Shown here: positions 25,601 to 34,499 of the stretch, in pieces
How positions within the stretch are numbered: the first letter of the stretch is position 1
Layout: the number at the start of each line of letters is the position of its first letter
Origin: Pedobacter sp. SYSU D00535
GTDB lineage: Bacteria > Bacteroidota > Bacteroidia > Sphingobacteriales > Sphingobacteriaceae
Reading direction: 5' to 3'
DNA length: 64,000 nt
NCBI RefSeq assembly: GCF_017355855.1
Contig: NZ_JAFEWD010000002.1
Coordinates: 496,001 to 560,000, forward strand
Position numbers and translations under genes: made by a program
The notes under the pieces: generated by a model
Seen by the model: the letters and a program-made list of their open reading frames with translations, nothing else
The model's database searches: none
Told to the model about the DNA's origin: nothing

Positions 25601-25840
25601 TTAATCTTCCTTATTTAGTCCTCGGCCGGTTTTATGTTGAAGTTCGTCAATTTTCTTTGAAGCCTCTGCCTTCGTTAAGTCTTCAGGCAGTTCTTCTCCG
25701 GCTTCATCAGAAAGAGTCTTTAGATATGATTGTTGAGCTCCTGTCATTTCTTCGTCGCCCGTAGTCCAGTCGTCAGGGTTTTTAATTGTATTGGAGGCCT
25801 TGTTGTTCGTTTCCTGTTCGTTCATTTTTTCGTTTTCCAT
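25601..25840 (-). CDS. DUF3072 domain protein
   Basis: This 79-residue hydrophilic protein carries the DUF3072 core NPDDWTTGDEEMTGAQQSYLK, then EELPEDLTKAEASKKIDELQ. It resembles a small helical DNA- or protein-binding module, but no function is established. The first 20 residues are a Glu/Asn-rich tail. It sits between two hairpins (25569-25598 and 25871-25921). Confidence 0.85.
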   Translation of the reverse strand: MENEKMNEQETNNKASNTIKNPDDWTTGDEEMTGAQQSYLKTLSDEAGEELPEDLTKAEASKKIDELQHKTGRGLNKED

Positions 25841-25870
25841 AGTTTTTGTAATGTTCTAATCGTAAAACAG

Positions 25871-25921
25871 CTACAGAAGGCTGCCAGTCATCTGGAAAGA
25901 TGAGCTGGCAGCCTTCTGTAG
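25871..25921 (-). terminator. Very stable 23-bp hairpin after the DUF4142 gene
   Basis: CTACAGAAGGCTGCCAG (25871-25887) pairs perfectly with CTGGCAGCCTTCTGTAG (25905-25921). Inside it TCATCT (25888-25893) pairs with AGATGA (25898-25903) around a GGAA tetraloop, leaving one bulged G at 25904. It lies 18 nt past the DUF4142 stop. The minus strand continues CTGTTTTACG, so the T-run is short. It probably acts as a terminator, with a possible role as a 3' structural RNA element. Confidence 0.6.
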
Positions 25922-25939
25922 GATTTCTGGCTGGACAAC

Positions 25940-26461
25940 TTAGGGGTTCAGACTAGTGTTGATGGAGGTGGCAAGTTCGAGGTGAGCCCTTAATGCCGGA
26001 AGTTTATTCCTTGCATAGGTTCGTAAATCTCCATCATTCACCTGATCTTCAGCACTGTCAAAAAGTTGTACAGCATTTTGATGAGAGCTGACCATAAGCG
26101 ACATGTACGCTTTATCAAAAGCGGAGCCTGAAAGGCTGCTCAGGCTATTCACCTGCTGCTGTTGAGTCGTTGTTAGTCCGGAAGCGAGGGTAAGGCCTTT
26201 GGCTGAAGCAATAACTTGCAATTCAGCATTTGCCTGAGTGTGATCAGATACCATCATCGCCGCAAAGTTTCGAACAGTTTGATTGGAACTGCGGGTATCT
26301 GCAAGCGCACTTGCACTGACCTCGAGTAGATTTGAAGCCGAAGCCTGAGTCGTAAACTCCTGGCGGTCCATAGTGTCATCATCGTCGTCGTCTTTGCATG
26401 ATTGGACAACTAACGTGCTGCCTATAAGTAATAGCAGCAAAAAAAAGCCTTGTTTTTTCAT
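25940..26461 (-). CDS. DUF4142 lipoprotein
   Basis: A 173-residue protein with a lipoprotein signal (VVQSC, Cys22) followed by a run of six Asp, then the all-helical DUF4142 domain, a ferritin-like four-helix bundle; FAAMMVSDHTQANAEL and MVSSHQNAVQLFDSA are typical. These are envelope proteins often induced by stress, of unknown biochemical role. Conserved His and Asp/Glu residues lie on the helices. The gene stands alone, with a strong hairpin after it. Confidence 0.88.
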   Translation of the reverse strand: MKKQGFFLLLLLIGSTLVVQSCKDDDDDDTMDRQEFTTQASASNLLEVSASALADTRSSNQTVRNFAAMMVSDHTQANAELQVIASAKGLTLASGLTTTQQQQVNSLSSLSGSAFDKAYMSLMVSSHQNAVQLFDSAEDQVNDGDLRTYARNKLPALRAHLELATSINTSLNP

Positions 26462-26653
26462 AAGATAGATAAATTAATGTGTCAAAGTTTTAACAGTCTC
26501 TGTTTCTGGTGGTTTAACCTTTTTATACTTAACCTCGGGGAAATAAAATAAAAATAGAGCCCGTGTTTGTTAGGCCTGGGTTAAAAAATGTAAATGGATT
26601 ATTACTGATGACGCAACCTTTTTCATTTTCGCTATTTTCGTTGGATTTTAAGT

Positions 26654-29113
26654 ATGATTCGAGAAATTAGATTTTCAGCACTGTTGCTTCTACTGGGTTT
26701 TTCCCTGAGTGCGCAGACATCTCAACCGAACTCCTCTGAGATAAAACTTGAACTGGAAAAGCTGGCAGTAGCTGGAAATGTATTATACATTGCAGCCCAT
26801 CCCGATGATGAGAATACTCGGCTATTAACCTACCTGGCGAAGGAACGCAAACTGCGTACGGGATACCTGTCCTTAACAAGAGGAGATGGTGGACAAAACC
26901 TGATAGGTAATGAGCAGGCAGAACTACTGGGAGTTATCAGGACCCAGGAGCTTTTAGCGGCACGCCGTGTTGATGGAGCTGAACAGTTTTTTACCAGGGC
27001 TAACGACTTTGGTTTCTCTAAAACATCCGACGAAACTTTTCGGATTTGGGATAAGCAAAAGATCCTTAGTGATGTAGTTTGGGTGATTCGCCAGTTCAAA
27101 CCGGACGTAATTATTACGCGCTTTCCAGGGGATGCCCGAGCAGGCCATGGACATCATGCTGCTTCCTCTCTTCTTGCGCAGGAAGCCTTTAAGGCTGCAG
27201 CGGATCCGCTTTCTTTTCCTGAGCAACTTAAATACGTGAAGCCGTGGCAGGCGAAGAGAATCGTGTGGAATACTTTTAATTTTGGTGGAAACAATACAAC
27301 TGCAGAAGACCAACTGAAGATAAACGTGGGCCTTTACAATCCTCTTATAGGAAAAAGCTACGGTGAAATAGCAGCAGAAAGTCGTACGAAGCATAAGAGT
27401 CAGGGTTTTGGAAGCGCACTTCAAAGAGGAGAAGCTTACGAGTATTTCTATCACCTCGCCGGCGAACCCACTAAAACTGATCTTTTTGACGGGGTTGACA
27501 TCTCGTGGAAACGAGTCAGAGGGGCGGAAAGGATCTATGCCTTGATTCAAAAATTAAATAACGAATTTGATTATAAGGACCCGTCGAAGTCCGTCAGCGA
27601 TCTGCTCAAGTTGAGACAGCTGATTTCCGCAAGCCCCGAAGCTCGGTTCAAGCAAAGGGCTGTGGATGAATTAATTTTAGCTTGTGCTGGAGTATGGCTT
27701 GAGGCAAGCGCAGTTGAGTCCTCCTACAGTGCTTCTGACTCTATTCCGGTTCGGTTACAGGTAATTGCGAGAGTACCGGACGACTTTCCTTATCGCGTTT
27801 CTTTCTCGGAGGAGCTAAGCAGATCAGGGGACATTCCTTTACGCCCTAACGAGTTGAAAACTGTATCCGTTAAGGTTTTTAAAAAAGATGTTCAATATTC
27901 GCATCCCTACTGGTTACGCCAGGACCACCCTATTGGGATATATCAGGTTGCGAATCAACAGGAAATTGGCTTGCCCGAGGCTCAACCGGCCTATCAAGCC
28001 GCCTTTGCACTGCGGGTCGGGAAGGAAACCTTGCACGTTTTGCGGCCCGTGATTTACAAGTACGTAGACCAGGTGCGTGGAGAGGTCTATAAGCCTTTGG
28101 TAATAGCACCTGATGTTACAGCCACGCTTCCTGAAAAAGCATACTTGTTTCAAAATGGGAAAGCGAAGGCGATAAAGGTCGAACTGAAGAGTTTTAGGGA
28201 TACTGTATCAGGGATAGTGAAACCAGTACTTCCTCATGGTTGGAAAGCTATTCCAAGGCAGCATGAGTTCAAATTCGCAAGGAAGGGAGACACGCGATTC
28301 TATGAATTTCAAATAGTTCCTTCAAAAAATACTAACGGTAAAATTGAATTGAAGGTAATAACTTCTGAAGGGACGACCTTTGACAGAAGCCTCAAGGTTG
28401 TTCATTATGAGCACATTCCTGAGCAAGTGCTGTTTCCACCAGCGGAGGCCCGGGCAGAAAATATCGACGTAGCCTTGTCAGGGAAAAGGCTAGGATATCT
28501 GGCGGGTGCGGGGGATTTGGTAGGGGAGTCGCTTAAACAGATCGGCTACGAGGTAGTTACGCTTCAGGCGGAGCAAATTCCGAACATAGATCTTTCCACG
28601 TTCGATGCGATTGTAACCGGAGTCCGCTTTTATAATGTGAGTGAGCAGGCCAAAGTTGTGCAGGCAAAGCTCATGGATTATGTGAAGGATGGAGGGATTC
28701 TTCTTGTGCAGTATAACGTCAGCAACCCTTTAATGGTAAGTCAGTTAGGGCCGTATCCTTTTAGCTTAAGCAGAAGCCGGGTAACTGAAGAAGATGCTCC
28801 GGTAGTTCTGAACGACTCGAACACCAGGTTCTTCACCTATCCAAACCGCATAACCGAAGACGATTTCAAGGGATGGGTTCAGGAAAGAGGCTTGTACTTT
28901 GCCAGTGACATCGATCAACGATATTATACGCCTTTAGTGATGGCTGATTCAGGTGAACAAGCTAATAGGGGAGCTCTACTGATTGCGGACTATGGAAAGG
29001 GGCGCTTCATTTATAGTTCCCTGTCTTTTTTCAGACAGCTTCCAGCCGGCGTTCCTGGGGCATACCGAATATTTACTAACCTGATATCAAAAGAAAAAGG
29101 TGAAAGAAAATAA
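26654..29113 (+). CDS. PIG-L (LmbE) family deacetylase with C-terminal extension, secreted
   Basis: An 819-residue protein with a Sec signal peptide ending LSLSAQ. The PIG-L deacetylase domain begins near residue 42: the zinc motif is AHPDDE (H49, D51, D52), and GHGHHAAS near 167 gives the other histidine. Such enzymes remove acetyl groups from N-acetylglucosamine-type sugars. The C-terminal 250 residues look like a GATase-like fold (FDAIVTGVRFYNV, YVKDGGILLVQYN). A TATTTTCG box ending 13 nt before the ATG would leave a very short leader. It overlaps a 41-codon gene by 14 nt, which overlaps the symporter, so the three form a coupled unit. Confidence 0.88.
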   Translation: MIREIRFSALLLLLGFSLSAQTSQPNSSEIKLELEKLAVAGNVLYIAAHPDDENTRLLTYLAKERKLRTGYLSLTRGDGGQNLIGNEQAELLGVIRTQELLAARRVDGAEQFFTRANDFGFSKTSDETFRIWDKQKILSDVVWVIRQFKPDVIITRFPGDARAGHGHHAASSLLAQEAFKAAADPLSFPEQLKYVKPWQAKRIVWNTFNFGGNNTTAEDQLKINVGLYNPLIGKSYGEIAAESRTKHKSQGFGSALQRGEAYEYFYHLAGEPTKTDLFDGVDISWKRVRGAERIYALIQKLNNEFDYKDPSKSVSDLLKLRQLISASPEARFKQRAVDELILACAGVWLEASAVESSYSASDSIPVRLQVIARVPDDFPYRVSFSEELSRSGDIPLRPNELKTVSVKVFKKDVQYSHPYWLRQDHPIGIYQVANQQEIGLPEAQPAYQAAFALRVGKETLHVLRPVIYKYVDQVRGEVYKPLVIAPDVTATLPEKAYLFQNGKAKAIKVELKSFRDTVSGIVKPVLPHGWKAIPRQHEFKFARKGDTRFYEFQIVPSKNTNGKIELKVITSEGTTFDRSLKVVHYEHIPEQVLFPPAEARAENIDVALSGKRLGYLAGAGDLVGESLKQIGYEVVTLQAEQIPNIDLSTFDAIVTGVRFYNVSEQAKVVQAKLMDYVKDGGILLVQYNVSNPLMVSQLGPYPFSLSRSRVTEEDAPVVLNDSNTRFFTYPNRITEDDFKGWVQERGLYFASDIDQRYYTPLVMADSGEQANRGALLIADYGKGRFIYSSLSFFRQLPAGVPGAYRIFTNLISKEKGERK

Positions 29114-29225
29114 GCAGGAGTTGCCGCCGTTCGTCAAAAGTTGGAGTCAGTTCTACATGCTACTAGTTATCTGGCTGATTGTACTTATTGGTCTTTTTTA
29201 CCTTTTTACACAGTATTTTAGATGA
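29100..29225 (+). CDS. 41-residue single-span membrane peptide between PIG-L and the symporter
   Basis: The frame starts at GTG inside the end of the PIG-L gene (14-nt overlap) and stops at a TGA that overlaps the symporter ATG (ATGA at 29222-29225). The product has a polar N terminus (KENKQELPPFVKSWSQF), then one hydrophobic stretch (MLLVIWLIVLIGLFYLF), then TQYFR. Precise nesting on both sides and a clean membrane segment argue for a real small protein, possibly a helper of the symporter. It is too short for normal gene calling. Confidence 0.65.
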   Translation: MKENKQELPPFVKSWSQFYMLLVIWLIVLIGLFYLFTQYFR

Positions 29226-30928
29226 GTACAATAGACTGGTTTGTCCTGGTATTTACGTTGCTGGCTATAGTGCTCTATGGAGTGTATAAAAGCAGAGGAA
29301 CAAAAAATATAGAAGGCTATTTGCTGGGTAACCAGTCTTTACCTTGGTATCATGTGTGCCTTTCAGTGATGGCCACGCAAGCAAGTGCTATCACCTTTCT
29401 TTCAGCGCCAGGTTTGGCCTATTCAAGCGGAATGGGCTTCGTGCAGTTTTACTTCGGCCTCCCACTTGCCATGATCATTCTTTGCGTTGCATTTGTCCCG
29501 GTTTTTCATCGCTTAAAGGTTTATACCGCTTATGAGTATCTGGAACAGAGGTTTGACCTACGGACGCGAGCTCTGACGGCCTTTCTTTTTCTGATTCAAA
29601 GAGGCTTGTCTACCGGAATAACGATTTATGCTCCCTCAATCATCTTATCTACCATCTTAAATATAGATACTACCTACACTACTTTATTTATAGGCGGCCT
29701 AGTAATATGTTATACCGTTTACGGAGGAACAAAGGCAGTTTCATACACCCAATTGTTGCAGATGTCCATTATTTTTTCCGGATTGTTCATTGCAGGGGTG
29801 ATAGTTGTTCAGTTGTACCCTCCAACAGTTGGTTTTACACGAGCGATTGATATTGCGGGTAAAATGGGGCGGACCGAGGCTATTGACTTTTCTTTCGATT
29901 GGAATAATCAGTATACTTTATGGAGTGGCCTTATCGGAGGTTTTTTTCTACAACTCTCTTATTTTGGAACCGACCAAAGCCAGGTAGGGCGGTATTTGAC
30001 CGGCGCTTCAGTAGGTCAAAGTCGGCTAGGACTGTTGATGAATGGACTCGTGAAAATTCCCATGCAATTTCTGATTCTTTTAATAGGAGTTTTGGTATTC
30101 ACGTTCTATCAGTTTGAAAAACCTCCTATATTCTTTAACAAAGTCGAACTGGCTAAGCTTGAAAAGAGCAGGTTTGAACCTGAGTTAAGACAATTACAAG
30201 ACGACTTCTCAAAAGTATTTGATTTTAAAGAGCAGCAAGTACAGCTGTTGAATCAAGCCCTGGATGGCAATGACGAAGTTATTATCAATCAACAACGTAT
30301 TGCGTTGCAATCTGCTGATAAGGAGATAAAAAGAATCCGCGGGGAGATCACTGAATTGATGAAGAAAAATGATTCGGATGCAGAAGTAAATGATAACAAT
30401 TACATTTTTCTGAATTTTGTTACCACCTATATGCCTAAAGGGCTGATAGGTCTACTAATTGCAATTATATTTCTTGCTTCCATGGGTTCTACGGCAAGTG
30501 CTTTAAACTCATTAGCTTCTACTTCGGTGGTGGATATTTATAAAAGGCTGATCAATACAGAGGGGAGCGAGGACAGGTACCTTCGCGTATCCAGACTATT
30601 TACGGTAGTATGGGGACTTGTTTGTATCGGGATGGCACTGTATGCTAGTAAACTAGGCAATTTGATAGAAGCGGTAAATATTCTTGGATCCTACATCTAT
30701 GGAACTATTTTAGGCGTCTTTCTGGTAGCTTTCTTTCTAAAGAGAATAGGGGGGCGGGCAGTTTTCTTTGCTGCTATACTAGCAGAAATTATAGTATGCT
30801 TATGCGGATATTTTCAAGTTGTCGCCTATCTGTGGCTCAACGTAATAGGCTGTTTGCTGGTAGTGGTACTCGCCTGGCTTTTGCAGTTATTCAATAAAAA
30901 AGCCGCTGATATTTCTACCAGCGGCTGA
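29222..30928 (+). CDS. Sodium:solute symporter (SSS/SLC5 family)
   Basis: A 568-residue transporter with about 13 membrane helices. The N terminus (DWFVLVFTLLAIVLYGVYKS), YLLGNQSLPW, TFLSAPGLAYSSGMGFVQFYFGLPLAM and the STASALNSLAS motif near residue 423 are family traits. Between helices near residues 300-395 lies an unusual charged, coiled-coil insert of about 90 residues (AKLEKSRFEPELRQ, QQRIALQSADKEIKRIRGE), probably cytoplasmic. Sodium drives uptake of a solute, perhaps a sugar released by the PIG-L partner; the substrate is inferred only from linkage. Its last codons contain the terminator of the convergent gene. Confidence 0.9.
   Translation: MSTIDWFVLVFTLLAIVLYGVYKSRGTKNIEGYLLGNQSLPWYHVCLSVMATQASAITFLSAPGLAYSSGMGFVQFYFGLPLAMIILCVAFVPVFHRLKVYTAYEYLEQRFDLRTRALTAFLFLIQRGLSTGITIYAPSIILSTILNIDTTYTTLFIGGLVICYTVYGGTKAVSYTQLLQMSIIFSGLFIAGVIVVQLYPPTVGFTRAIDIAGKMGRTEAIDFSFDWNNQYTLWSGLIGGFFLQLSYFGTDQSQVGRYLTGASVGQSRLGLLMNGLVKIPMQFLILLIGVLVFTFYQFEKPPIFFNKVELAKLEKSRFEPELRQLQDDFSKVFDFKEQQVQLLNQALDGNDEVIINQQRIALQSADKEIKRIRGEITELMKKNDSDAEVNDNNYIFLNFVTTYMPKGLIGLLIAIIFLASMGSTASALNSLASTSVVDIYKRLINTEGSEDRYLRVSRLFTVVWGLVCIGMALYASKLGNLIEAVNILGSYIYGTILGVFLVAFFLKRIGGRAVFFAAILAEIIVCLCGYFQVVAYLWLNVIGCLLVVVLAWLLQLFNKKAADISTSG
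30896..30926 (-). terminator. Terminator of the DUF2911 gene, inside the symporter end
   Basis: AGCCGCTG (30901-30908) and CAGCGGCT (30919-30926) form a perfect 8-bp stem. On the minus strand it is followed by six T (the A-run at 30896-30901). It serves the minus-strand DUF2911 gene, yet lies within the last codons of the plus-strand symporter gene. Confidence 0.8.
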
Positions 30929-30940
30929 TCTTTAAGAAGA

Positions 30941-31783
30941 CTATTTTTTAGCATCGGCTAATAATGCTGAATGCAAACGAACGTATTCTTCGTTGTTAAT
31001 TTCTTTAGCTAGTTGTAAACCGGCTGTTGCTGTTGCTGCAGCTCCTTGCTTATCTCCGGCTTTTAGCTGGATTTTACCTTTCAGTAGCTTTATCCAGGGC
31101 GCTTTCGGCTCTGCGGCTTCTGCTGCGCTTGCCCACTCAAGTGCCTTTTTCAGGTCCTTGCCATTTTCAAAGTAATAGTTTGCTGCCTGAAAATAAGGTT
31201 TTTTCTCACCTTGCATGGCCGTTTCGATATTTGCCATCACACGACTGTCAATATCAGTAGTGATGCCAACGGACACTAAGGTATTGGCCCATTTCAATTC
31301 AAGTTGAGCGGCTGTAGGGTAAACTTGAGCAAATTGTATAGAGAAAGTCTCCGCCTTTTCCTTCAATGTTTCTGGCTTCACCTTAACCCGAAGTACATCT
31401 TCCGCCTGGTTATAGCTATAAGATCCCCACTGCTTGGCTGACTTATTGAAAATGATGGTCCATTCATTTTTACCAGGGATAGTGAAAAGTCCGTATTCAC
31501 CTGCAGGCAATGTCTGACCTTGAACTTTAACTTCATCAGTGAAAGTAATCAGCGTAGCCGAATTCGCCCCTGTTCTCCAAACCTTGTCGAAAGGTACAAG
31601 GTCACCAAAGATCTGACGACCTTTTACATTCGGGCGGGAGTAGCTGATTGTAATTTTACCAAGTCCAAAATCTTGAGAGATGGTTTGTGAACTGCTTGGT
31701 TGAGGCATTTTTAGGCCTTGAGCATCAGCTGTCATTGCTGATAAACCTACAGCAAGAATAGCTAGTGTTACAAATCTTTTCAT
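30941..31783 (-). CDS. DUF2911 domain protein, secreted
   Basis: A 280-residue protein with a Sec signal peptide (AVGLSAMTADAQ) and the DUF2911 domain: QDFGLGKITISYSRPNVKGRQIFGDLVP, then VWRTGANSATLITF, then LPAGEYGLFTIP. The C-terminal 100 residues are helical and look TPR-like (KALEWASAAEAAEPKAPWIKLLKGKIQLKAGD). Function is unknown; relatives are common envelope proteins of Bacteroidota. The minus-strand sequence TAATTTCG (31800-31807) matches the -7 box at seven of eight positions. Confidence 0.9.
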   Translation of the reverse strand: MKRFVTLAILAVGLSAMTADAQGLKMPQPSSSQTISQDFGLGKITISYSRPNVKGRQIFGDLVPFDKVWRTGANSATLITFTDEVKVQGQTLPAGEYGLFTIPGKNEWTIIFNKSAKQWGSYSYNQAEDVLRVKVKPETLKEKAETFSIQFAQVYPTAAQLELKWANTLVSVGITTDIDSRVMANIETAMQGEKKPYFQAANYYFENGKDLKKALEWASAAEAAEPKAPWIKLLKGKIQLKAGDKQGAAATATAGLQLAKEINNEEYVRLHSALLADAKK

Positions 31784-32164
31784 TGAAATTTTTTTTCTTC
31801 GAAATTAGTTTTAAAAGACATTGAGCCTATCATACGAACATCATCTTTTTGTGAAATTCTAAAACTTGCTTCTTCGTTTTCTCATATTTCTCGTCACGTA
31901 TGCACACGTTTTCTCGTACTTCATACACATATGCCTTCAAAGAGCAGGGAATCTAGTTCCCTTACCTTGAAGGAAGTGTTAATGCCAAAGACCTTTGTTC
32001 CTGTTTATATATTTTTAACGATGATTAAAAATTAATATGAAAGTTTTAAAAAAAACTTAACTTCGCAAGAGATTAATATTCTTTACGGTTATTATTTTAA
32101 GTTTTTCCGAAAAGAAGGAGTTTGGATTTAACCTTATTAAAATTTGAGTAAAAGATCAGCCTTG
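31784..32164. other. AT-rich intergenic region before gldK
   Basis: About 380 nt of low GC between divergent genes. Apart from a -7-like box for the minus-strand gene (31800-31807) and AT-rich stretches before gldK, I see no repeat, RNA or frame worth calling. Confidence 0.4.
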
Positions 32165-33595
32165 ATGAAAACCAACACGCTATTTAAATTGTCGTTCAGG
32201 ACAATTGTACTACTTTCTGCGTTTCTTACCTCGTGCAAATCGACCGACTTCTATGAACCTCCCACCGTGAACGCCTCGAGGGGGAAAACCGTTTTTGCTC
32301 CTCCGGGAATGGTTTATATTCCGTCCGGTACCATCTTATATAAGAGTGAAACAGAAGGAACCAGAAAGGTAAGCTTGAGTCCTTTCTTTATGGATGCTAC
32401 TGAGGTGACGAACTTTCAATACAGGGAATTTGTAAACTGGGTAGCGGACTCGATTGCAGTTACCGATATTCTTAAAGACGAGAAATATTTTGTGAAGCAG
32501 AAAGGCCGCACAAGGGGTAAGAAGGGTGCGCAGGATCTTGGAGCTGCTGCGGTAAAACAAATCGACTGGGAGAAAATAAGAGGCAGAGGAAAAACCGCCT
32601 TGTGGCAAAGTTCTAATTCTGATATACAGTCGAAATTAATTGCTGCAAAACTGATAGTGGAAGAGGGTGGCAAGTATATTTTGAATAAGGAGCTGGTGAA
32701 ATACTCTTACTATTTCCGACCAGTTAGTGGTCCGAACACCGGAAAATATACGAAGGAAAGTGTAAGCATTATCCCCGAGACGGGTGTTTGGGTAAACGAT
32801 TTTCCAAATTCCCAAATGGAGATAATGGCTGAAAATTATTACAATACCAAGTCGTTCAATCACCATCCAGTGGTCGGCGTAAATTGGAAACAAGCCCGGG
32901 CATATTGTAACTGGAGAGGAAAAGCCCAGGCCGATCTGATCAAAAAGAACAACTACTTAAGAGATTATAACCTTACTTATAATCTTCCTACTGAGGCTCA
33001 ATGGCAATATGCTGCCTCTGGTATCAGCAGACCTGAAAAAACTGATTCTTTAAGAAACGCTTTAGTAACTTATACAGATAAAAAGAGCAAAAAAGAACAA
33101 ATTCTTGTGAACTTCAAGCAGGAAGAAGGTGAGTATGCTATTGACGGTTCAACTTTTACATTGCCTGTTAAGACGTATGCACCAAATGCCTTTGGGCTTT
33201 ACAACATGGGCGGTAACGTTTCCGAGTGGACTTTAGATGCATTCAGTCCTTCTGCTCTGGAATTTGTTCATGACCTGAACCCGGTGCTTCAATACGATGC
33301 AGATGATACTGCTCCAGTGGCAATGAAGAGGAAAGTAGTTCGTGGAGGTTCTTGGAAGGACAGCGGGAAGCTACTGGATTATGTAACCAGGAATTACGAG
33401 CAGCAGGATGCAACGCATTCCTACATCGGATTTCGCTGTGTGATGTCTGCGCTTGAAGTGGTAACAGATCAGGTGCGCACCCGGAAATCTCTGGATAGCG
33501 TGAAGGAAAGCAAGAAAAAATCCAAGAGCAAGGGAGGCAAGAAGGGCAAGGCTAAAGAACAAAAAGAAGATTTGAAGTCAGCAAGCATTAAATAG
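32165..33595 (+). CDS. gldK: GldK/PorK-like lipoprotein with FGE-sulfatase (SUMF1) fold
   Basis: A 476-residue lipoprotein: signal sequence then LTSCKSTDF (Cys24), then the SUMF1 fold starting PPGMVYIPSGT, with FFMDATEVTNFQYREFVNWV, HHPVVGVNWKQARAYCNWRG, and the end VVRGGSWKDSG...SYIGFRCVM. GldK/PorK proteins form the periplasmic ring of the type IX secretion system with GldN, which is the next gene. I start it at ATG 32165, because the longer frame needs TTG and adds seven residues. The tail is very Lys-rich. Paralogues that are plain FGE-like proteins exist, so the link to gldN is the main reason for this name. Confidence 0.8.
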   Translation: MKTNTLFKLSFRTIVLLSAFLTSCKSTDFYEPPTVNASRGKTVFAPPGMVYIPSGTILYKSETEGTRKVSLSPFFMDATEVTNFQYREFVNWVADSIAVTDILKDEKYFVKQKGRTRGKKGAQDLGAAAVKQIDWEKIRGRGKTALWQSSNSDIQSKLIAAKLIVEEGGKYILNKELVKYSYYFRPVSGPNTGKYTKESVSIIPETGVWVNDFPNSQMEIMAENYYNTKSFNHHPVVGVNWKQARAYCNWRGKAQADLIKKNNYLRDYNLTYNLPTEAQWQYAASGISRPEKTDSLRNALVTYTDKKSKKEQILVNFKQEEGEYAIDGSTFTLPVKTYAPNAFGLYNMGGNVSEWTLDAFSPSALEFVHDLNPVLQYDADDTAPVAMKRKVVRGGSWKDSGKLLDYVTRNYEQQDATHSYIGFRCVMSALEVVTDQVRTRKSLDSVKESKKKSKSKGGKKGKAKEQKEDLKSASIK

Positions 33596-33614
33596 AACTA
33601 AGATTTTTTGAGAT

Positions 33615-34475
33615 ATGAAAAGAAGGTTACTCACAGTATTATTTGCAGTCTCGGCCTTGTCGGTGCTTGCCCAGGATGAACTTGATTCCTTGCCACCGGT
33701 AGTCGACGGCTTTTCAAGCTACAATGTTCTCGAGAAAGCAAGCCCGTTTGATTATCCACAAGTAAATCCTGTAAACGTTAAATTTTATAAACGGATTTGG
33801 AGAGATATTGATGTGCGTCAGGAGCAGAACCAGGTGCTCGCTTCTCCAGGTAATGAGCTTATAAACATGCTTCTGGAAGGTATTAAAAACAAAAAGATCC
33901 GTGTTTTTGATCCGTCTGACGACTCTTTTAAAAAGCCATTGACTATTGCTGAAGCTGAAAAAACTTTAAAAGGAGATAGCGTTTCGGTACCAGTTAAATT
34001 TGATGATCAGGGTAATGCTATAGAATGGGCCCAAATGGCGAGCGAGTTCAACCCCGAGAAGATCGTAAAATTCAGAATCAAAGAAGATGTTTTTTATGAT
34101 AAGCAGCGCTCGAAAGTAGAGACGAGGATTATTGGTATTGCGCCCCTAATGAAATTGGAGATTCAGGGAGTGGCCGACTCTACTCTAACAACGCCGGCTT
34201 TCTGGCTATATTTCCCACATTGCAGAGCCGTTTTTGCTTCAAAAAATATTTCTGACCTGAACCCCGACTTTGAAGATATGAGCATGGACGATTACTTCGT
34301 TCAAAGAAAGTTTGTTGGAAAGATCATACGGGAATCTACTCCCTCAGGCCAAAGAATCGCTGACTATGCGAAGGAAGCCTCAGAACAAGAGAAGGAGGCA
34401 CAAAGAATAGAACAAGGTATTCAGGACTACAAGAAGAAAGTCTGGAGTTACAGCACTAAGAAAGAGAAAGAGTAG
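33615..34475 (+). CDS. gldN: GldN/PorN-like type IX secretion ring protein
   Basis: A 286-residue secreted protein (signal ends VLAQ) with GldN family traits: NVKFYKRIWRDIDVRQEQNQVL, RVFDPSDDSFKKPLTIAEAEK, VKFRIKEDVFYDKQRSKVETRIIGIAPL, and PAFWLYFPHCRAVFASKN. GldN/PorN binds GldK/PorK to make the secretion ring on the inner face of the outer membrane. It follows gldK by 19 nt. The usual gldL and gldM motor genes, which normally sit between them, are absent here. A terminator follows at 34500. Confidence 0.85.
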   Translation: MKRRLLTVLFAVSALSVLAQDELDSLPPVVDGFSSYNVLEKASPFDYPQVNPVNVKFYKRIWRDIDVRQEQNQVLASPGNELINMLLEGIKNKKIRVFDPSDDSFKKPLTIAEAEKTLKGDSVSVPVKFDDQGNAIEWAQMASEFNPEKIVKFRIKEDVFYDKQRSKVETRIIGIAPLMKLEIQGVADSTLTTPAFWLYFPHCRAVFASKNISDLNPDFEDMSMDDYFVQRKFVGKIIRESTPSGQRIADYAKEASEQEKEAQRIEQGIQDYKKKVWSYSTKKEKE

Positions 34476-34499
34476 TTCTTATCCTGAAGAAAATACAAG

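Noticed and set aside
32165-33595. Formylglycine-generating enzyme for the sulfatase at 45967
   Set aside because: It has the fold but is a lipoprotein directly followed by gldN, so a GldK role fits better; catalytic cysteines of true FGE were not recognised.
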